Numbered from the stretch's first letter, positions 16,176 through 25,066 are shown. The stretch is 37,761 nt of DNA from Thermoplasmata archaeon (GCA_030039715.1 JASHVA010000048.1:1-37761), one strand, 5' to 3'. Notes: a model not told the origin generated them from the letters alone. A program made the numbers and translations.

Positions 16176-17636
16176 ATGGCTCCGCACGCCCACCCGTCCG
16201 ATCTCGGAACCGAGCACTCGGCAGGCCACGGCGGCCGGGGCGGGCGTGGGCGGACTGCCGGCCCCGTCGTGGGCATCGTGGGCGTAGGCTACATGGGGAT
16301 CGCGACGGGGCTCGCGTTCGCGCACCGGGGCCGCTCGGTCGTCGCCTATGATATCGATCGGGGCGTGCGGGCCGCGCTCCGAAAGGGCCGAAGTCCCTAC
16401 CGCGAGCCCGGCCTCGCCGAGCTCCTCGGCCGGGAAAGTCGTCGCGACCGCTTCCATATCGTCGACTCGCTGTCGGAGCTCGCCCGCCGAGCCGAGTGCA
16501 TCTTCCTGTGCGTGTCCACGCCCCCCGGGCCGGGCGGGCGCGTCGACTTGAGGCCGATCCGATCCGCGAGCCGGGCCCTCGGGGCGGCGCTGCGGGAGGT
16601 CCGCGGCTTTCGCACCGTCGTGGTGAAGAGCACGGTCGTACCCGGGACGACCGACGAGGTGATCGCGCCGATATTGCGCCGGACGAGCGGGCGGAGCGCG
16701 AGGACGCTCGGCGTCGCCGTGAACCCGGAGTTCCTCTCCGAGGGCCGAATGGTCCGGGATGCGACCCACCCGGCCCGGATCGTCCTCGGGGCTTCGGGGG
16801 CCCGTGCCGCCCGAGCGGTGCGTCGGGCGTACGCAGGGTTTTCGGCTCCGATCGTCGCGCTCTCCCCGACGGAAGCGGAGCTCGTGAAACACGGTTCGAA
16901 CGCCTTCTTGGCGCTCAAGGTATCGTACGCGAACGAGCTCTCCCGATGGACCGAGCGTCTCGGCGGGGACGTCGACCGCGTGGCGGAGGCCGTCGGCGCC
17001 GACCCACGCATCGGACCGGAGTTCCTGCGCGCGGGCCCGGGTTTCGGCGGCAGCTGCTTCGACAAGGACCTCCGCGCCTTCCGGCGCCGGGCGCAAGAGC
17101 TCGGCCTCGGGTCCCGCATCGCGGACGCCGCCCTCGGGATCAATGACGATCAGACTCGCCACGCGGTGGAGCTGGTGCAGCGCGCCGGAGGCCCGTTGCG
17201 GGGGCGCGAGGTCGCGGTGCTTGGGCTCGCGTTCAAGGCGGGCACGGACGATGTCCGGGAGTCCCGCGCATTCCCGATCGTCGAGGCGCTCCTCGCCGCC
17301 GGGGCGCGCGTCCGAGTTCACGACCCGAGCGCCCTCGCGAACTTCCGGCGGGAGTGGGCTCGCCGGTCTCCGAGACAGTCGGCTCGGCTCCGGTTCGTCC
17401 GTACGGCCGAGGCGGCCGTGACGGGAGCGGACCTGGCCGTGCTGCAGACCGACTGGCCGGAATACCTGCGCTGGCCTTCGGCCTGGTCCCGCCGGATGCG
17501 CCGGCCGCGTCTGGTCGACCTGCGGCGCCGCGTTCCCGCACCGGTCGCGCGGCGCGCCGGGCTCGAAGTCTTCGCCTTGGGTCGGGGGGCTTCCGGCCCG
17601 ACCCCCGCACCCCGCGGTCGCCGGAGGCGAGCGTGA
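16176..17636 (+). CDS. ugd: UDP-glucose 6-dehydrogenase (nucleotide-sugar dehydrogenase)
   Basis: 486 residues from the ATG that sits 30 bp after a TATA-like patch. It oxidises UDP-glucose (or a related NDP-hexose) with two NAD+ to the uronate. The Rossmann motif VGIVGVGYMG is at 32-41 and LCVSTPPGPGG at 111-121. KSTVVPGTTDEV (151-162) and VNPEFLSEGRMVRD (182-195) are family signatures. The catalytic Cys is in GFGGSCFDKDL (289-299), and the C-terminal domain has LGLAFKAGTDDVRES (349-363). GDP-mannose or UDP-N-acetyl sugar specificity is possible, but the adjacent galU favours UDP-glucose. A Gly/His/Arg-rich N-terminal tail (1-29) is extra. The stop overlaps the galU GTG by 4 bp. Confidence 0.9.
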   Translation: MAPHAHPSDLGTEHSAGHGGRGGRGRTAGPVVGIVGVGYMGIATGLAFAHRGRSVVAYDIDRGVRAALRKGRSPYREPGLAELLGRESRRDRFHIVDSLSELARRAECIFLCVSTPPGPGGRVDLRPIRSASRALGAALREVRGFRTVVVKSTVVPGTTDEVIAPILRRTSGRSARTLGVAVNPEFLSEGRMVRDATHPARIVLGASGARAARAVRRAYAGFSAPIVALSPTEAELVKHGSNAFLALKVSYANELSRWTERLGGDVDRVAEAVGADPRIGPEFLRAGPGFGGSCFDKDLRAFRRRAQELGLGSRIADAALGINDDQTRHAVELVQRAGGPLRGREVAVLGLAFKAGTDDVRESRAFPIVEALLAAGARVRVHDPSALANFRREWARRSPRQSARLRFVRTAEAAVTGADLAVLQTDWPEYLRWPSAWSRRMRRPRLVDLRRRVPAPVARRAGLEVFALGRGASGPTPAPRGRRRRA

Positions 17637-18553
17637 AGGTCGTCATCCCGGCGGCCGGGCTCGGCACGCGCTTCCTCCCGGCGACCAAGAGCCAGCCGAA
17701 GGAGATGCTGCCGATCCTCGACCGGCCGGTGATCCAGTACGTCGTCGAGGAGGCGGTCGCCGCGGGCGCCGACGACATCCTGATCGTGACCGGGAGGGGG
17801 AAGCGCGCGCTCGAAGATCACTTCGATTTCTCTCCCGAGCTCGAAGCGAACGCGCGCTACCCCGAGCTCGATCGACTCGCGGAGCTCGTGCGGAGGGCGC
17901 GCATCCACTTCGTCCGGCAACGCGAACCTCGTGGCCTCGGGGACGCGATCGGTCTCGCCCGGCACCACACCGGCTCCGAGCCGTTCGGCGTTCTGCTCGG
18001 GGACACCATCAACGTCGCGGATCCGCCGCTCCTGCGCCAGCTATGGGACCGCTACTCTTCGCTCCACCACACCGTGCTCGCGGTCGAGCCCGTCCCGGAG
18101 GCGAAGGTGCGCGACTACGGGATCGTCGAAGGGGAGGAGGTCTCGCCGGGGCTCTACCGGTGCCGGCGGCTGCTCGAAAAGCCGGACCCCGGCGCGACGA
18201 AGAGCCGCCTCGCGTTGACCGGAGCGTACGTCTTCACTCCCTCGATCTACGACGCGATCGACCGGACCCCGCCCGGGCTCCGGGGAGAGATTCAGATCAC
18301 CGACTCCCTCGCGCTGCTCGCGGAGTCGGAGCCGGTCTACGCGACGACCTTCCGAGGCGAGCGGTTCGACATCGGTAACCGGGAGCTCTGGCTGAACGCC
18401 AACCTCGAGTTCGCGTTCCGGGATCCGGCCTATCGCGACGCACTGCGACTCGCCATGGAGCGGCTGCTCTCCCGGCCGGCGGCGCTTCCGCGCAAGTCGA
18501 GTCCCCGGCGGGGGGTTCGTCGTCGACCTCGGACGGAGCATCATGAACACTGA
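17633..18553 (+). CDS. galU: UTP-glucose-1-phosphate uridylyltransferase (GalU)
   Basis: 306 residues from a GTG that overlaps the ugd stop (GTGA) and is preceded by GGAGG. It makes UDP-glucose from glucose-1-phosphate and UTP, the substrate of the preceding dehydrogenase. The N-terminus carries the nucleotidyltransferase signature PAAGLGTRFLPATKSQPKEM (6-25). FGVLLGDTIN holds the metal Asp, and the LEKPDPG and GEIQITDSLALL motifs are typical of GalU. The last about 25 residues are Arg-rich and non-conserved. The end overlaps the start of the next gene by 11 bp, so ugd-galU-SDR form an operon. Confidence 0.93.
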   Translation: MKVVIPAAGLGTRFLPATKSQPKEMLPILDRPVIQYVVEEAVAAGADDILIVTGRGKRALEDHFDFSPELEANARYPELDRLAELVRRARIHFVRQREPRGLGDAIGLARHHTGSEPFGVLLGDTINVADPPLLRQLWDRYSSLHHTVLAVEPVPEAKVRDYGIVEGEEVSPGLYRCRRLLEKPDPGATKSRLALTGAYVFTPSIYDAIDRTPPGLRGEIQITDSLALLAESEPVYATTFRGERFDIGNRELWLNANLEFAFRDPAYRDALRLAMERLLSRPAALPRKSSPRRGVRRRPRTEHHEH

Positions 18554-19316
18554 GTCCCCCTCCCGGCGCCGTGCCTTGGTCACGGGCGGGAGCGGGGACC
18601 TCGGTCGCGAGATCGCCCGTCAGCTGATCGCGAGCGGCACCGACGTGGCCACGAGCTCGCGGCATTCGGAGGCCCCGGGCGTCGGCGAGCGCTGGCACCT
18701 GAACTGCGACCTCGCCGAGGCGAGCGGGGCCGGTCGGCTGGTCGACGAAGTGCGGGGGAAATGGGGAGGGCTCGAGGTGCTCGTCAACAACGCGGGCGTG
18801 GCCCCCGGGGCGATCACCCCCATGGTCCACGAGACCGACGACGCGATCGAGCGGGTCGTCGCGACGAACGTGCTCGGACCGCTCTACCTGCTCCGCGGCC
18901 TGTTGCCCCTTCTGCGCCAGGCACCCGGGGGCGGGGTCGTCGTCAACATCGCCTCCCGGGCCGGCCTCGCCCCGATCCCCGGGCTCGTCGCGTACTCCGC
19001 GAGCAAGTCGGCGCTCGTGTCCCTGACTTTGGCCATCGCCAAGGAGGAGTCGGACGGGAAGGTCTACCTCGCCGCGCTCTGCCCGGGCGGCATCGCCACC
19101 GAACTGCGGGCGAGCCTCTTCGGGCGGGACGACGCCGCGCAGCAGCTGCCGGTCGGTCGGGTCGCGTCGCTCGTCGGGGAGATCGCGCTCCACCGGACGG
19201 CCGACGGTCGACCCGTTCGGAGCGGCGGCGCGGTCCTCGTGACCCGGGCGACCGGCGTGCAGGTGCTCGACTGGAGGACCGACGAACGCGGGGTCGAGAC
19301 CTTGAGCTGGCGCTGA
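18543..19316 (+). CDS. Short-chain dehydrogenase/reductase
   Basis: 257 residues of the classical SDR family. Cofactor motif TGGSGDLG (14-21), NNAG (82-85) and the catalytic set Ser138, Tyr151, Lys155 (in YSASK) are intact. It probably acts on a keto or hydroxyl group of a nucleotide sugar, as suggested by the island. Fatty-acid-type FabG activity cannot be excluded. The ATG has a GGAG upstream and overlaps the end of galU by 11 bp. It is followed 43 bp later by the methyltransferase gene. Confidence 0.88.
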   Translation: MNTESPSRRRALVTGGSGDLGREIARQLIASGTDVATSSRHSEAPGVGERWHLNCDLAEASGAGRLVDEVRGKWGGLEVLVNNAGVAPGAITPMVHETDDAIERVVATNVLGPLYLLRGLLPLLRQAPGGGVVVNIASRAGLAPIPGLVAYSASKSALVSLTLAIAKEESDGKVYLAALCPGGIATELRASLFGRDDAAQQLPVGRVASLVGEIALHRTADGRPVRSGGAVLVTRATGVQVLDWRTDERGVETLSWR

Positions 19317-19358
19317 CGCGCCAAGCGCTAAGACCGAGCGAGCGTCCGGGCCCTCCCG

Positions 19359-20624
19359 ATGTCGGCGAGCGAACGGCGGACGCCGTGCCGGGGGTGCGGG
19401 TCGTCGGACGGCGTCCGGGCGTTCCTGGACCTCGGTGTCCAGCCGCTCGGCAATGCCTTCCTTCCCCCGACCGAGGTGGCCGGCGAACCGTCGTTTCCGC
19501 TGGAGATCGGCGTCTGCGGGCGCTGCCACCTCGTCCAGATCGTCGAGCCCGCTCCGGCGGAGGCGACGAACCGGGTCTATCGGAACTACTCGTACGTCCC
19601 GACCGGTGAGACGCTCGCGCGCCACTACCGCTCGCTCGCCTCCGACATCGTAGAGGTCGTCCGTCCCCGCGCGGGCGCCCACTTCCTCGACATCGGCAGC
19701 AACGACGGACTGTTGCTGCGGTCGATCCGCGAGCGCCGGCCCGAGGCCGAGCTCCTCGGCGTCGAGCCTTCGACGCGGATCGCCGCGATCGCGCGGGAGA
19801 AGGGGATTCCGACGATCGGGGGATTCTTCGACGCCCCGACCGCCGAGGAGGTCCGACGACGTCTCGGGACGGTCGACGTCGCCAGCGCGACCCAGGTGCT
19901 CCAACACATCCGCGAGCCCGTGGCGCTCTTGCGATCGGTCCACGACATCCTGGCCCCGGACGGGGTCCTCGTGCTCGAGGGCCGGGCCTACTTTCCCGAC
20001 GTGGCGGCGAAGGTGGCGTTCGACACCTTCTACCACGAACTCCTCTATGCGTTCACGCTCCACTCGCTCGAGCCGCTCCTCGCCCAGGCCGGATTCGTCG
20101 TCTTCCACGCCGAGCATCAGGACGTGTACGGCGGCTCCCTCCGGGTCTTCGCCCAGCGCCGGGAGTCCGGTACGCGGGAGGTCTCGCCATCGGTCGACAC
20201 GATCCGCTCGGGCGAGCGAGCGGCCGGCGTGACCGGATTCGAAGCGTACGCCGAGTTCGCCCGCCGCGTTGCCGAGGTCCGTCGAAAGCTCCTCGCGACG
20301 GTGCGCGAACTCGCCGCGGCGGGCGGCACGTTCGCGGGCTACGGCGCCCCGTCCACCGGGACCACGCTCCTGAGCTACTGCGGCCTCGGCACCGAGACCC
20401 TCGCCTACATCGTCGACGACAACCCCCTCAAGCAGGGTCTCGTCACTCCCGGCACGCACGTTCCGATCGTGCCGTCGTCGGCGCTCACCGAACGACCGAC
20501 GGATTACGTGCTCGTCCTCGCCTGGCGACTGCGCGAAGAGATCGTCGGGCGGCTCGCGCCGCGACGGGGGAAGACGATTAAGGGGATCGTCGTCCCGTTG
20601 CCCACACCCGAGCTCGTGCGGTAA
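19359..20624 (+). CDS. SAM-dependent sugar C-methyltransferase-like protein
   Basis: 421 residues with the three-part architecture of nucleotide-sugar C-methyltransferases (TylC3/NovU-like). First comes an N-terminal zinc-binding segment with CRGC (10-13) and CGRC (53-56). Next is a Rossmann methyltransferase core starting FLDIGSNDGLLL (109-120). Last is a C-terminal domain with FAGYGAPSTGTTLLSY and YIVDDNPLKQGL. The reaction would be transfer of a methyl group from SAM to a keto-sugar carbon, giving a branched sugar. Together with the SDR, which could reduce the keto group, it suggests a modified deoxy or branched sugar in the glycan. The sugar acted on is unknown. A weak TATA-like GCTAAG lies about 29 bp upstream. 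Confidence 0.85.
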   Translation: MSASERRTPCRGCGSSDGVRAFLDLGVQPLGNAFLPPTEVAGEPSFPLEIGVCGRCHLVQIVEPAPAEATNRVYRNYSYVPTGETLARHYRSLASDIVEVVRPRAGAHFLDIGSNDGLLLRSIRERRPEAELLGVEPSTRIAAIAREKGIPTIGGFFDAPTAEEVRRRLGTVDVASATQVLQHIREPVALLRSVHDILAPDGVLVLEGRAYFPDVAAKVAFDTFYHELLYAFTLHSLEPLLAQAGFVVFHAEHQDVYGGSLRVFAQRRESGTREVSPSVDTIRSGERAAGVTGFEAYAEFARRVAEVRRKLLATVRELAAAGGTFAGYGAPSTGTTLLSYCGLGTETLAYIVDDNPLKQGLVTPGTHVPIVPSSALTERPTDYVLVLAWRLREEIVGRLAPRRGKTIKGIVVPLPTPELVR

Positions 20625-20640
20625 GGGCGGGAGTACTGGA

Positions 20641-21654
20641 ATGAGGGTGGCGGTCACCGGAGCGGGCGGCTTCATCGGCAGTCATCTCGTCGACGCCCTC
20701 CTCGGCCGAGGCGACACCGTACTGGCGCTCGACATCGGGCGACGGCTGCCCTCGAACCTCGCCGAGGCGGCCACGCGCCCGGGGTTCACGTACGCGCGCT
20801 GCGATGTGACGCGGGAGAGCTCCGTGCGCCGTGCCTTTACCGGCCCCCCCGATGCGGTCGTCCATGCCGCCGCGACGGTCGGGGTCGAGGCGTACCTCCG
20901 GACCCCCATGGAGACGATCGAGTCGAGCGTGATCGGCACGCGGACGGTGCTCCGGGCCACGATGGCCCCGGGCGTACGTTTCCTCTACCTCTCTTCCAGT
21001 GAGGTGTTCGGCCGGAATCCGGCGGTCCCCTGGTCCGAGACGTCCGACCGGGTCCTCGGGGATCCCTCGCTGCATCGGTGGAGCTACAGCACGAGCAAGG
21101 GCCTCTGCGAGCACCTCGTGAACGCGGCGCACGCCGAGCACGGCGTGCCGACCGTGATCGCCCGTCCGTTCAACGTCTACGGGGGTCGGCAACGGCCGGC
21201 GTTCGTCGTGCCGATCACGATCCAGCGCGTGCTGAACGGGCTTCCGCCGGTCATCTACGGAGACGGTCGGCAGACGCGCTGCTTCACCTTCGTCGGCGAT
21301 CTCGTCGACGGGTTGCTGCGCTGCCTGGATCGCGATGCCGCGGTCGGCGAGTCGTTCAACCTCGGGAACCCGAAGGAGCGGACGATCGTCGAGGCGATCC
21401 AGCGGATCCTCGAAGCGTGCGGGAGCTCGCTCGCCCCGACGCACGAGGACCCGCACGCGACGTTCGGGGCGGGGTTCGACGAAATCCCGCGCCGCGTGCC
21501 GGAGGTCGCCAAGGCCGCGCGGCTCCTCGGATGGACGCCGACGACCGAGCTGCCCGAGGGCCTCGCTTCGACCGTCGCCTGGGCGCGCGCGCACCCCGAG
21601 TGGGTCCGGATCCGCCGCCGACGCTCGAAACCCGCGTCGGCGACTCCGCCCTAA
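20641..21654 (+). CDS. NAD-dependent epimerase/dehydratase (nucleotide-sugar)
   Basis: 337 residues of the extended SDR family. The N-terminal TGAGGFIGS (6-14) binds NAD, Ser residues in YLSSSEVFG follow, and the active-site pair is Tyr149-Lys153 in YSTSK. FNVYGGRQRP and VPITIQRVLNG fit a nucleotide-sugar epimerase, for example a UDP-glucose or UDP-glucuronate 4-epimerase, or a UDP-glucuronate decarboxylase. The exact substrate is not readable. A GGGAG ribosome-binding site precedes the ATG, 16 bp after the methyltransferase stop. The 3' end overlaps the convergent second epimerase gene by 4 bp. Confidence 0.85.
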   Translation: MRVAVTGAGGFIGSHLVDALLGRGDTVLALDIGRRLPSNLAEAATRPGFTYARCDVTRESSVRRAFTGPPDAVVHAAATVGVEAYLRTPMETIESSVIGTRTVLRATMAPGVRFLYLSSSEVFGRNPAVPWSETSDRVLGDPSLHRWSYSTSKGLCEHLVNAAHAEHGVPTVIARPFNVYGGRQRPAFVVPITIQRVLNGLPPVIYGDGRQTRCFTFVGDLVDGLLRCLDRDAAVGESFNLGNPKERTIVEAIQRILEACGSSLAPTHEDPHATFGAGFDEIPRRVPEVAKAARLLGWTPTTELPEGLASTVAWARAHPEWVRIRRRRSKPASATPP

Positions 21655-22622
21655 CGCTGCGCCGCCTCGGCCGCGGCGGCCAGGATCTCCGGGAGGACCG
21701 ACGCGATTCGGTACCGGCACGTCACGCCGAGCCGGCGCTCGGTCTCGACGCGGGAGACCGCGAACTCGGGCTCGATGACCTCCACGCCGCCCCTCGGGTT
21801 CGGCACCACGTCGATCCGGATCGGCGGGGCGGACGGATGCAGGGCCGCATAGCCGTGCGCCACGCGGTCGGCGATCTCGAGGATGTTGAGGGCCTCTCCG
21901 CTGGCCACGTTGAACGTCCGCGCCTCCCGCGGGGTCCCGGAGGCGAGCAGGTACCGTGCGGCCGCTTCCCAGTGCGCCACGACGTCGAGGATGTGGACGA
22001 AGTCCCGTCGCTGCGTCCCGGGCGCGTTGACCGTGAGTCGGCCGGAGAGGGCCTGGACGGCGAACAGCTGCAGCACGTTGCCTTTCGTCACGGTGCGGCC
22101 GCCCGCGCGGTAGCCCCCGTAGACGTTGCTCTGCCGCAGCACGGCGGTCGCCACGGCGCCCCCGCGGGAGGCCTCCTTCAGGATCTCCTCTCCCGCCGCC
22201 TTCTGGCGCCCGTACTCGTGCGTCGGCGCCGCCGGCGTCGACTCGGTGACGGGCAGCTCCTTCGGCACGCCGACGGCCGTGAAGCTGCTCGCGAACGCGA
22301 TGGGGACGTGGTGCTCCCGACACGTCCGGGCCAGCTCGGCCGTTCCGGCGACGTTGCTCCGGGCGCTTCCCTCGGGGTCCTGGGCGCACGCCATGACTCC
22401 CGAGATCGCGCCCAGGTGCAGCACCACGTCGCAGCGGGCGAGTTCCGCGAGCGCCTCGCGGCTCTCGAACTTCCGGTGGTCGACCGGCCACTGGGGGTAT
22501 CGCACCTCGGTCGGTCCCGAGCCGTCATCGACGAGATACAGTTCGTAACCGCGTTCGGCCAGGTAGGGGACGAGCGCTCCCCCGATGAACCCCGTCGCCC
22601 CGGTGACCCCGATCTTCGGCAT
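21651..22622 (-). CDS. NAD-dependent epimerase/dehydratase, second copy
   Basis: 323 residues from the ATG at 22622, which places the Rossmann motif at the very N-terminus (TGATGFIGG, 7-15). A longer in-frame start would overlap the TATA box. Catalytic Tyr137-Lys141 (YGRQK) and the preceding Ser pair (FASSF) are present. FVHILDVVAHWEAAARY is typical of UDP-galactose/glucuronate-type epimerases. It differs markedly from the plus-strand epimerase, so the island probably uses two sugar interconversions. TATA-like AATACTAA is centred about 33 bp upstream. Confidence 0.85.
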   Translation of the reverse strand: MPKIGVTGATGFIGGALVPYLAERGYELYLVDDGSGPTEVRYPQWPVDHRKFESREALAELARCDVVLHLGAISGVMACAQDPEGSARSNVAGTAELARTCREHHVPIAFASSFTAVGVPKELPVTESTPAAPTHEYGRQKAAGEEILKEASRGGAVATAVLRQSNVYGGYRAGGRTVTKGNVLQLFAVQALSGRLTVNAPGTQRRDFVHILDVVAHWEAAARYLLASGTPREARTFNVASGEALNILEIADRVAHGYAALHPSAPPIRIDVVPNPRGGVEVIEPEFAVSRVETERRLGVTCRYRIASVLPEILAAAAEAAQR

Positions 22623-22650
22623 GCGGCCGAGCACGACCCCCGGGGGTCCA

Positions 22651-22660
22651 TTAGTATTCG
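22651..22660 (-). promoter_or_regulatory. TATA box of the minus-strand epimerase gene
   Basis: The minus strand reads CGAATACTAA, the only AT run upstream of the gene, about 33 bp from the ATG. Confidence 0.45.
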
Positions 22661-22709
22661 CCCGAGTCCCGCGCATGGCCTTTTGAGCCGCGGCCCGTCT
22701 CCCGGCCCG

Positions 22710-22739
22710 ATGGATCGCTACCGGTCTCGGGCGGCCTGA
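22710..22739 (+). other. Nine-codon upstream reading frame overlapping the GT4 (1) start
   Basis: ATG at 22710 encodes MDRYRSRAA and stops at TGA 22737-22739, sharing TGATG with the glycosyltransferase start. A weak TATA-like CTTTTGA lies about 28 bp before the mini-ORF. The glycosyltransferase start lacks a clear ribosome-binding site, so termination-reinitiation is possible. Confidence 0.35.
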
Positions 22740-23905
22740 TGCCGACGCGCGTCGCGGTCGTCCGGGGGGTCGAGCAGGTCAACGCCGGGGAGCTCGGTGT
22801 CTACTCGGAGCTCGGGAAAGCCGGCTACTCGGTCGAGCTGCTGTGCTCGACGAAGAGCCGGGTGACGGAGGCGGAGGCGCGCATGCCGGTCCGGCGGCGG
22901 CCTCCTCCGGCGCTCGCGGGCCGACTCGCGCGGACCCTCGCCGGCGGCTTCGCGATCGGCCTCGTCTCTCCGTACCGGTACTACCACCAGTATCTCACGG
23001 GCTTCTCCGCGGCCGCCCGCCCGTACGACGTGCTGTGCCCGGTCGACCTCGGTCACCCGACGACCTTCCAGTCCCTCGAGGAGCAGCGCCGGGGGAAGCG
23101 CGTCGTCGTCCAATGCTGGGAGGACATCCCGTTCAACTGGCCGCGCGACCGGCCGCTCGGCCAGCACTTCGAGGCGGTGCTGGACCGGGCCGACCATTTC
23201 CTCCCCTTCACCCGGGACGCGGAGACCGCGCTGCGCGCCATGGGCGTCGGGTCCGACCGGCTCTCCCAAGTGAACATCGGTCTCGACCTCGGCTACTGGC
23301 GGCCGGATCCGTCGGCCCGGGCGTCGGACGGGCCGCTCCGGGCGCTGTTCGTCGGGCGGCTCCAGTGGGCGAAGGGCGTGCAAACGATCATCGAGGCCCT
23401 GGACCAGGTCCGCGCACCCGTCGACGTCACCGTCGTCGGGGCGGGTCCGGAAGAGGCACGGCTCCGCTGGCTCGTGGAGCAACGCCGCCGCCGGAGCTCG
23501 GGGCGGGCCGCGCCGCCGGTCCGGTTCGTCGGTCCGAAGTACGGCCCCGAGCTCCTTCGGCTCCGGCAATCGATGGACGTCCAGCTCGTGCCCTCGATCC
23601 CCACGCCGCAGTGGCGCGAGCAGCTCAATCAATCGATGCTGGAAGCGATGGCCTGCGGGCTCCCGCCGATCGCGTCGCACAGCGGGGCGATCCCCGAGGC
23701 CGTCACGGACGGGGAGAACGGCTGGCTGTTCCCCCCGGATCGCCCGAGCGACCTCGCGGCCATCCTCGAGCGCGTCGCGGCCGACCCGGCCGAGCGTCGG
23801 CGACGCGGGGTCGCCGCCCGGGCGAGGATGGAGCGCGACTACGAGCTCGTTCGGCAGGGCGCCCGGCTCGCGGAGATCTTCCGGACCCGCGTGCGCCCAC
23901 CGTAG
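22739..23905 (+). CDS. GT4-family glycosyltransferase (1)
   Basis: 388 residues with a GT-B fold pattern. The N-terminal domain is atypical of strict GT4 (start MPTRVAVVRGVEQVNAGELG). The C-terminal domain has the classic donor-binding features: ALFVGRLQWAKGVQTIIEAL (about 203-222) and the EX7E-type region LNQSMLEAMACGLPPIAS with its acidic residues. An aromatic VQCWEDIPFNWPRD motif lies in the acceptor domain. It would transfer a sugar from an NDP-sugar to a lipid-linked or glycan acceptor in the cytosol. The ATG overlaps the stop of a 9-codon upstream frame (TGATG at 22737-22741). It ends 12 bp before the next convergent GT. Confidence 0.88.
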   Translation: MPTRVAVVRGVEQVNAGELGVYSELGKAGYSVELLCSTKSRVTEAEARMPVRRRPPPALAGRLARTLAGGFAIGLVSPYRYYHQYLTGFSAAARPYDVLCPVDLGHPTTFQSLEEQRRGKRVVVQCWEDIPFNWPRDRPLGQHFEAVLDRADHFLPFTRDAETALRAMGVGSDRLSQVNIGLDLGYWRPDPSARASDGPLRALFVGRLQWAKGVQTIIEALDQVRAPVDVTVVGAGPEEARLRWLVEQRRRRSSGRAAPPVRFVGPKYGPELLRLRQSMDVQLVPSIPTPQWREQLNQSMLEAMACGLPPIASHSGAIPEAVTDGENGWLFPPDRPSDLAAILERVAADPAERRRRGVAARARMERDYELVRQGARLAEIFRTRVRPP

Positions 23906-23917
23906 CCGCGCGGGAGT

Positions 23918-25066
23918 TCACTGGGCCGCCGCATACATTCCGAGCAGGCGGTCGAGGTGCCGTTCGGGCGAGAACTCGGTCTGGACCCACGTCCGTCCGT
24001 CGAGCGCCCGGGCCTTCGCGACGTCGTACCCGTCCGCGATCGCGAGGATCGCGCGCGAGAGCGCCGGCGCGTCGCCCGGCGGGATCACGGTCCCGTACGG
24101 TCCGACGGTCTCGGGCAACCCGCCCGAGTCCGTCACGATCACCGGCACTCCGTGTCCGAGCGCCTCGATCGAGGAGTTGCCGAGGTTCTCCCACGGGAGG
24201 GACGGGACGGCCAACACATGGATCTTCGAGAACCAGGCGTGGCTGTCGACCCATCCGTCCACCGTCACGCCGGGCGCCTCGGGGATCGGGATCGGACCCC
24301 CGCCCGCGAACCGGAGCTGGAACGCGGGGCGCTCCGCCCGGACCGATCCGAACGCCCGAAGGAGGACATCGATTCCCTTCTGACGCTCGAATCGTCCGAG
24401 GAACCCGATCGTGAACGGACCGGGCGGGGCTTCGACCGGAGCCGCCGGGGTGGGGATCATCGGACGGAGGACGTCCGTCGGGCGGTAGCCGAGATCGTCG
24501 AAGATCCGGCGGGTCGCGTGGCTGCCGCAGATGTAGGTGCGGACCCGGTCCTTCACGTGCGTGTCGAACGATCGGCGCTTCGCGAGATTGAGCGGAAGGC
24601 CCAGGCCGACCTCACAGCCGGTGAACTGGCATCTCGGAAGGATCCCGCCCGGGCACGGGGTGCCGTCGGGGAGCGTGAGCGTCGCGACCGGGCAGACGAG
24701 CTCGGTGTCGTGGGCCGTGAAGAAGATCGGCTCGCGGCGGCTCCCCAGCCACGGGCCGAGGGCCGAGAATCCGGCGTGGAACCGGTGAAGATGGATCACA
24801 TCCGGTCGGACCTCCCGCGCCACGTCGTCGAGCCAGCGAGCGAGCGGTCCCCCTTCGGCGAGGCTCGCGACGGCCTGGCGGGTCGGCGAGCGGGGCACGA
24901 GGTAGGCGCGTACCGGCCCGAGCCGCTCCGGCACGGGGTCGGTGACGATCGCGGCGGTGACGTTCGGGTGGCCCCGGGCCTCGAGCGCCTGCGAGACGCG
25001 CCGCACGTACACCTGCGCGCCGCCGGGCGCCGGTCCGTCCCACCCGTCGAGACGCAGGATGTTCAA
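23918..25066 (-). CDS. GT4-family glycosyltransferase (2)
   Basis: 382 residues. The GT-B N-terminus starts MNILRLDGWDGPAPGGAQVY, with the Gly-Gly loop typical of GT4 (GGAQ). The C-terminal donor domain carries TIGFLGRFERQKGIDVLLRA and an SLPWENLGNSSIEALGHGV segment with the conserved Glu. Several Cys residues cluster in the centre (LVCPVATLTL, TPCPGGILPRCQFTGCE), which may form a metal site and are unusual in GT4 enzymes. The initiation codon appears to be TTG, the only sensible start for this N-terminus. TATA-like CCCTTAATGCC lies about 36 bp upstream. Confidence 0.88.
   Translation of the reverse strand: MNILRLDGWDGPAPGGAQVYVRRVSQALEARGHPNVTAAIVTDPVPERLGPVRAYLVPRSPTRQAVASLAEGGPLARWLDDVAREVRPDVIHLHRFHAGFSALGPWLGSRREPIFFTAHDTELVCPVATLTLPDGTPCPGGILPRCQFTGCEVGLGLPLNLAKRRSFDTHVKDRVRTYICGSHATRRIFDDLGYRPTDVLRPMIPTPAAPVEAPPGPFTIGFLGRFERQKGIDVLLRAFGSVRAERPAFQLRFAGGGPIPIPEAPGVTVDGWVDSHAWFSKIHVLAVPSLPWENLGNSSIEALGHGVPVIVTDSGGLPETVGPYGTVIPPGDAPALSRAILAIADGYDVAKARALDGRTWVQTEFSPERHLDRLLGMYAAAQ

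Noticed and set aside
17354-17632. Upstream in-frame extension of galU overlapping ugd
   Set aside because: The nucleotidyltransferase signature begins right after the GTG at 17633, which has a ribosome-binding site and overlaps the ugd stop.
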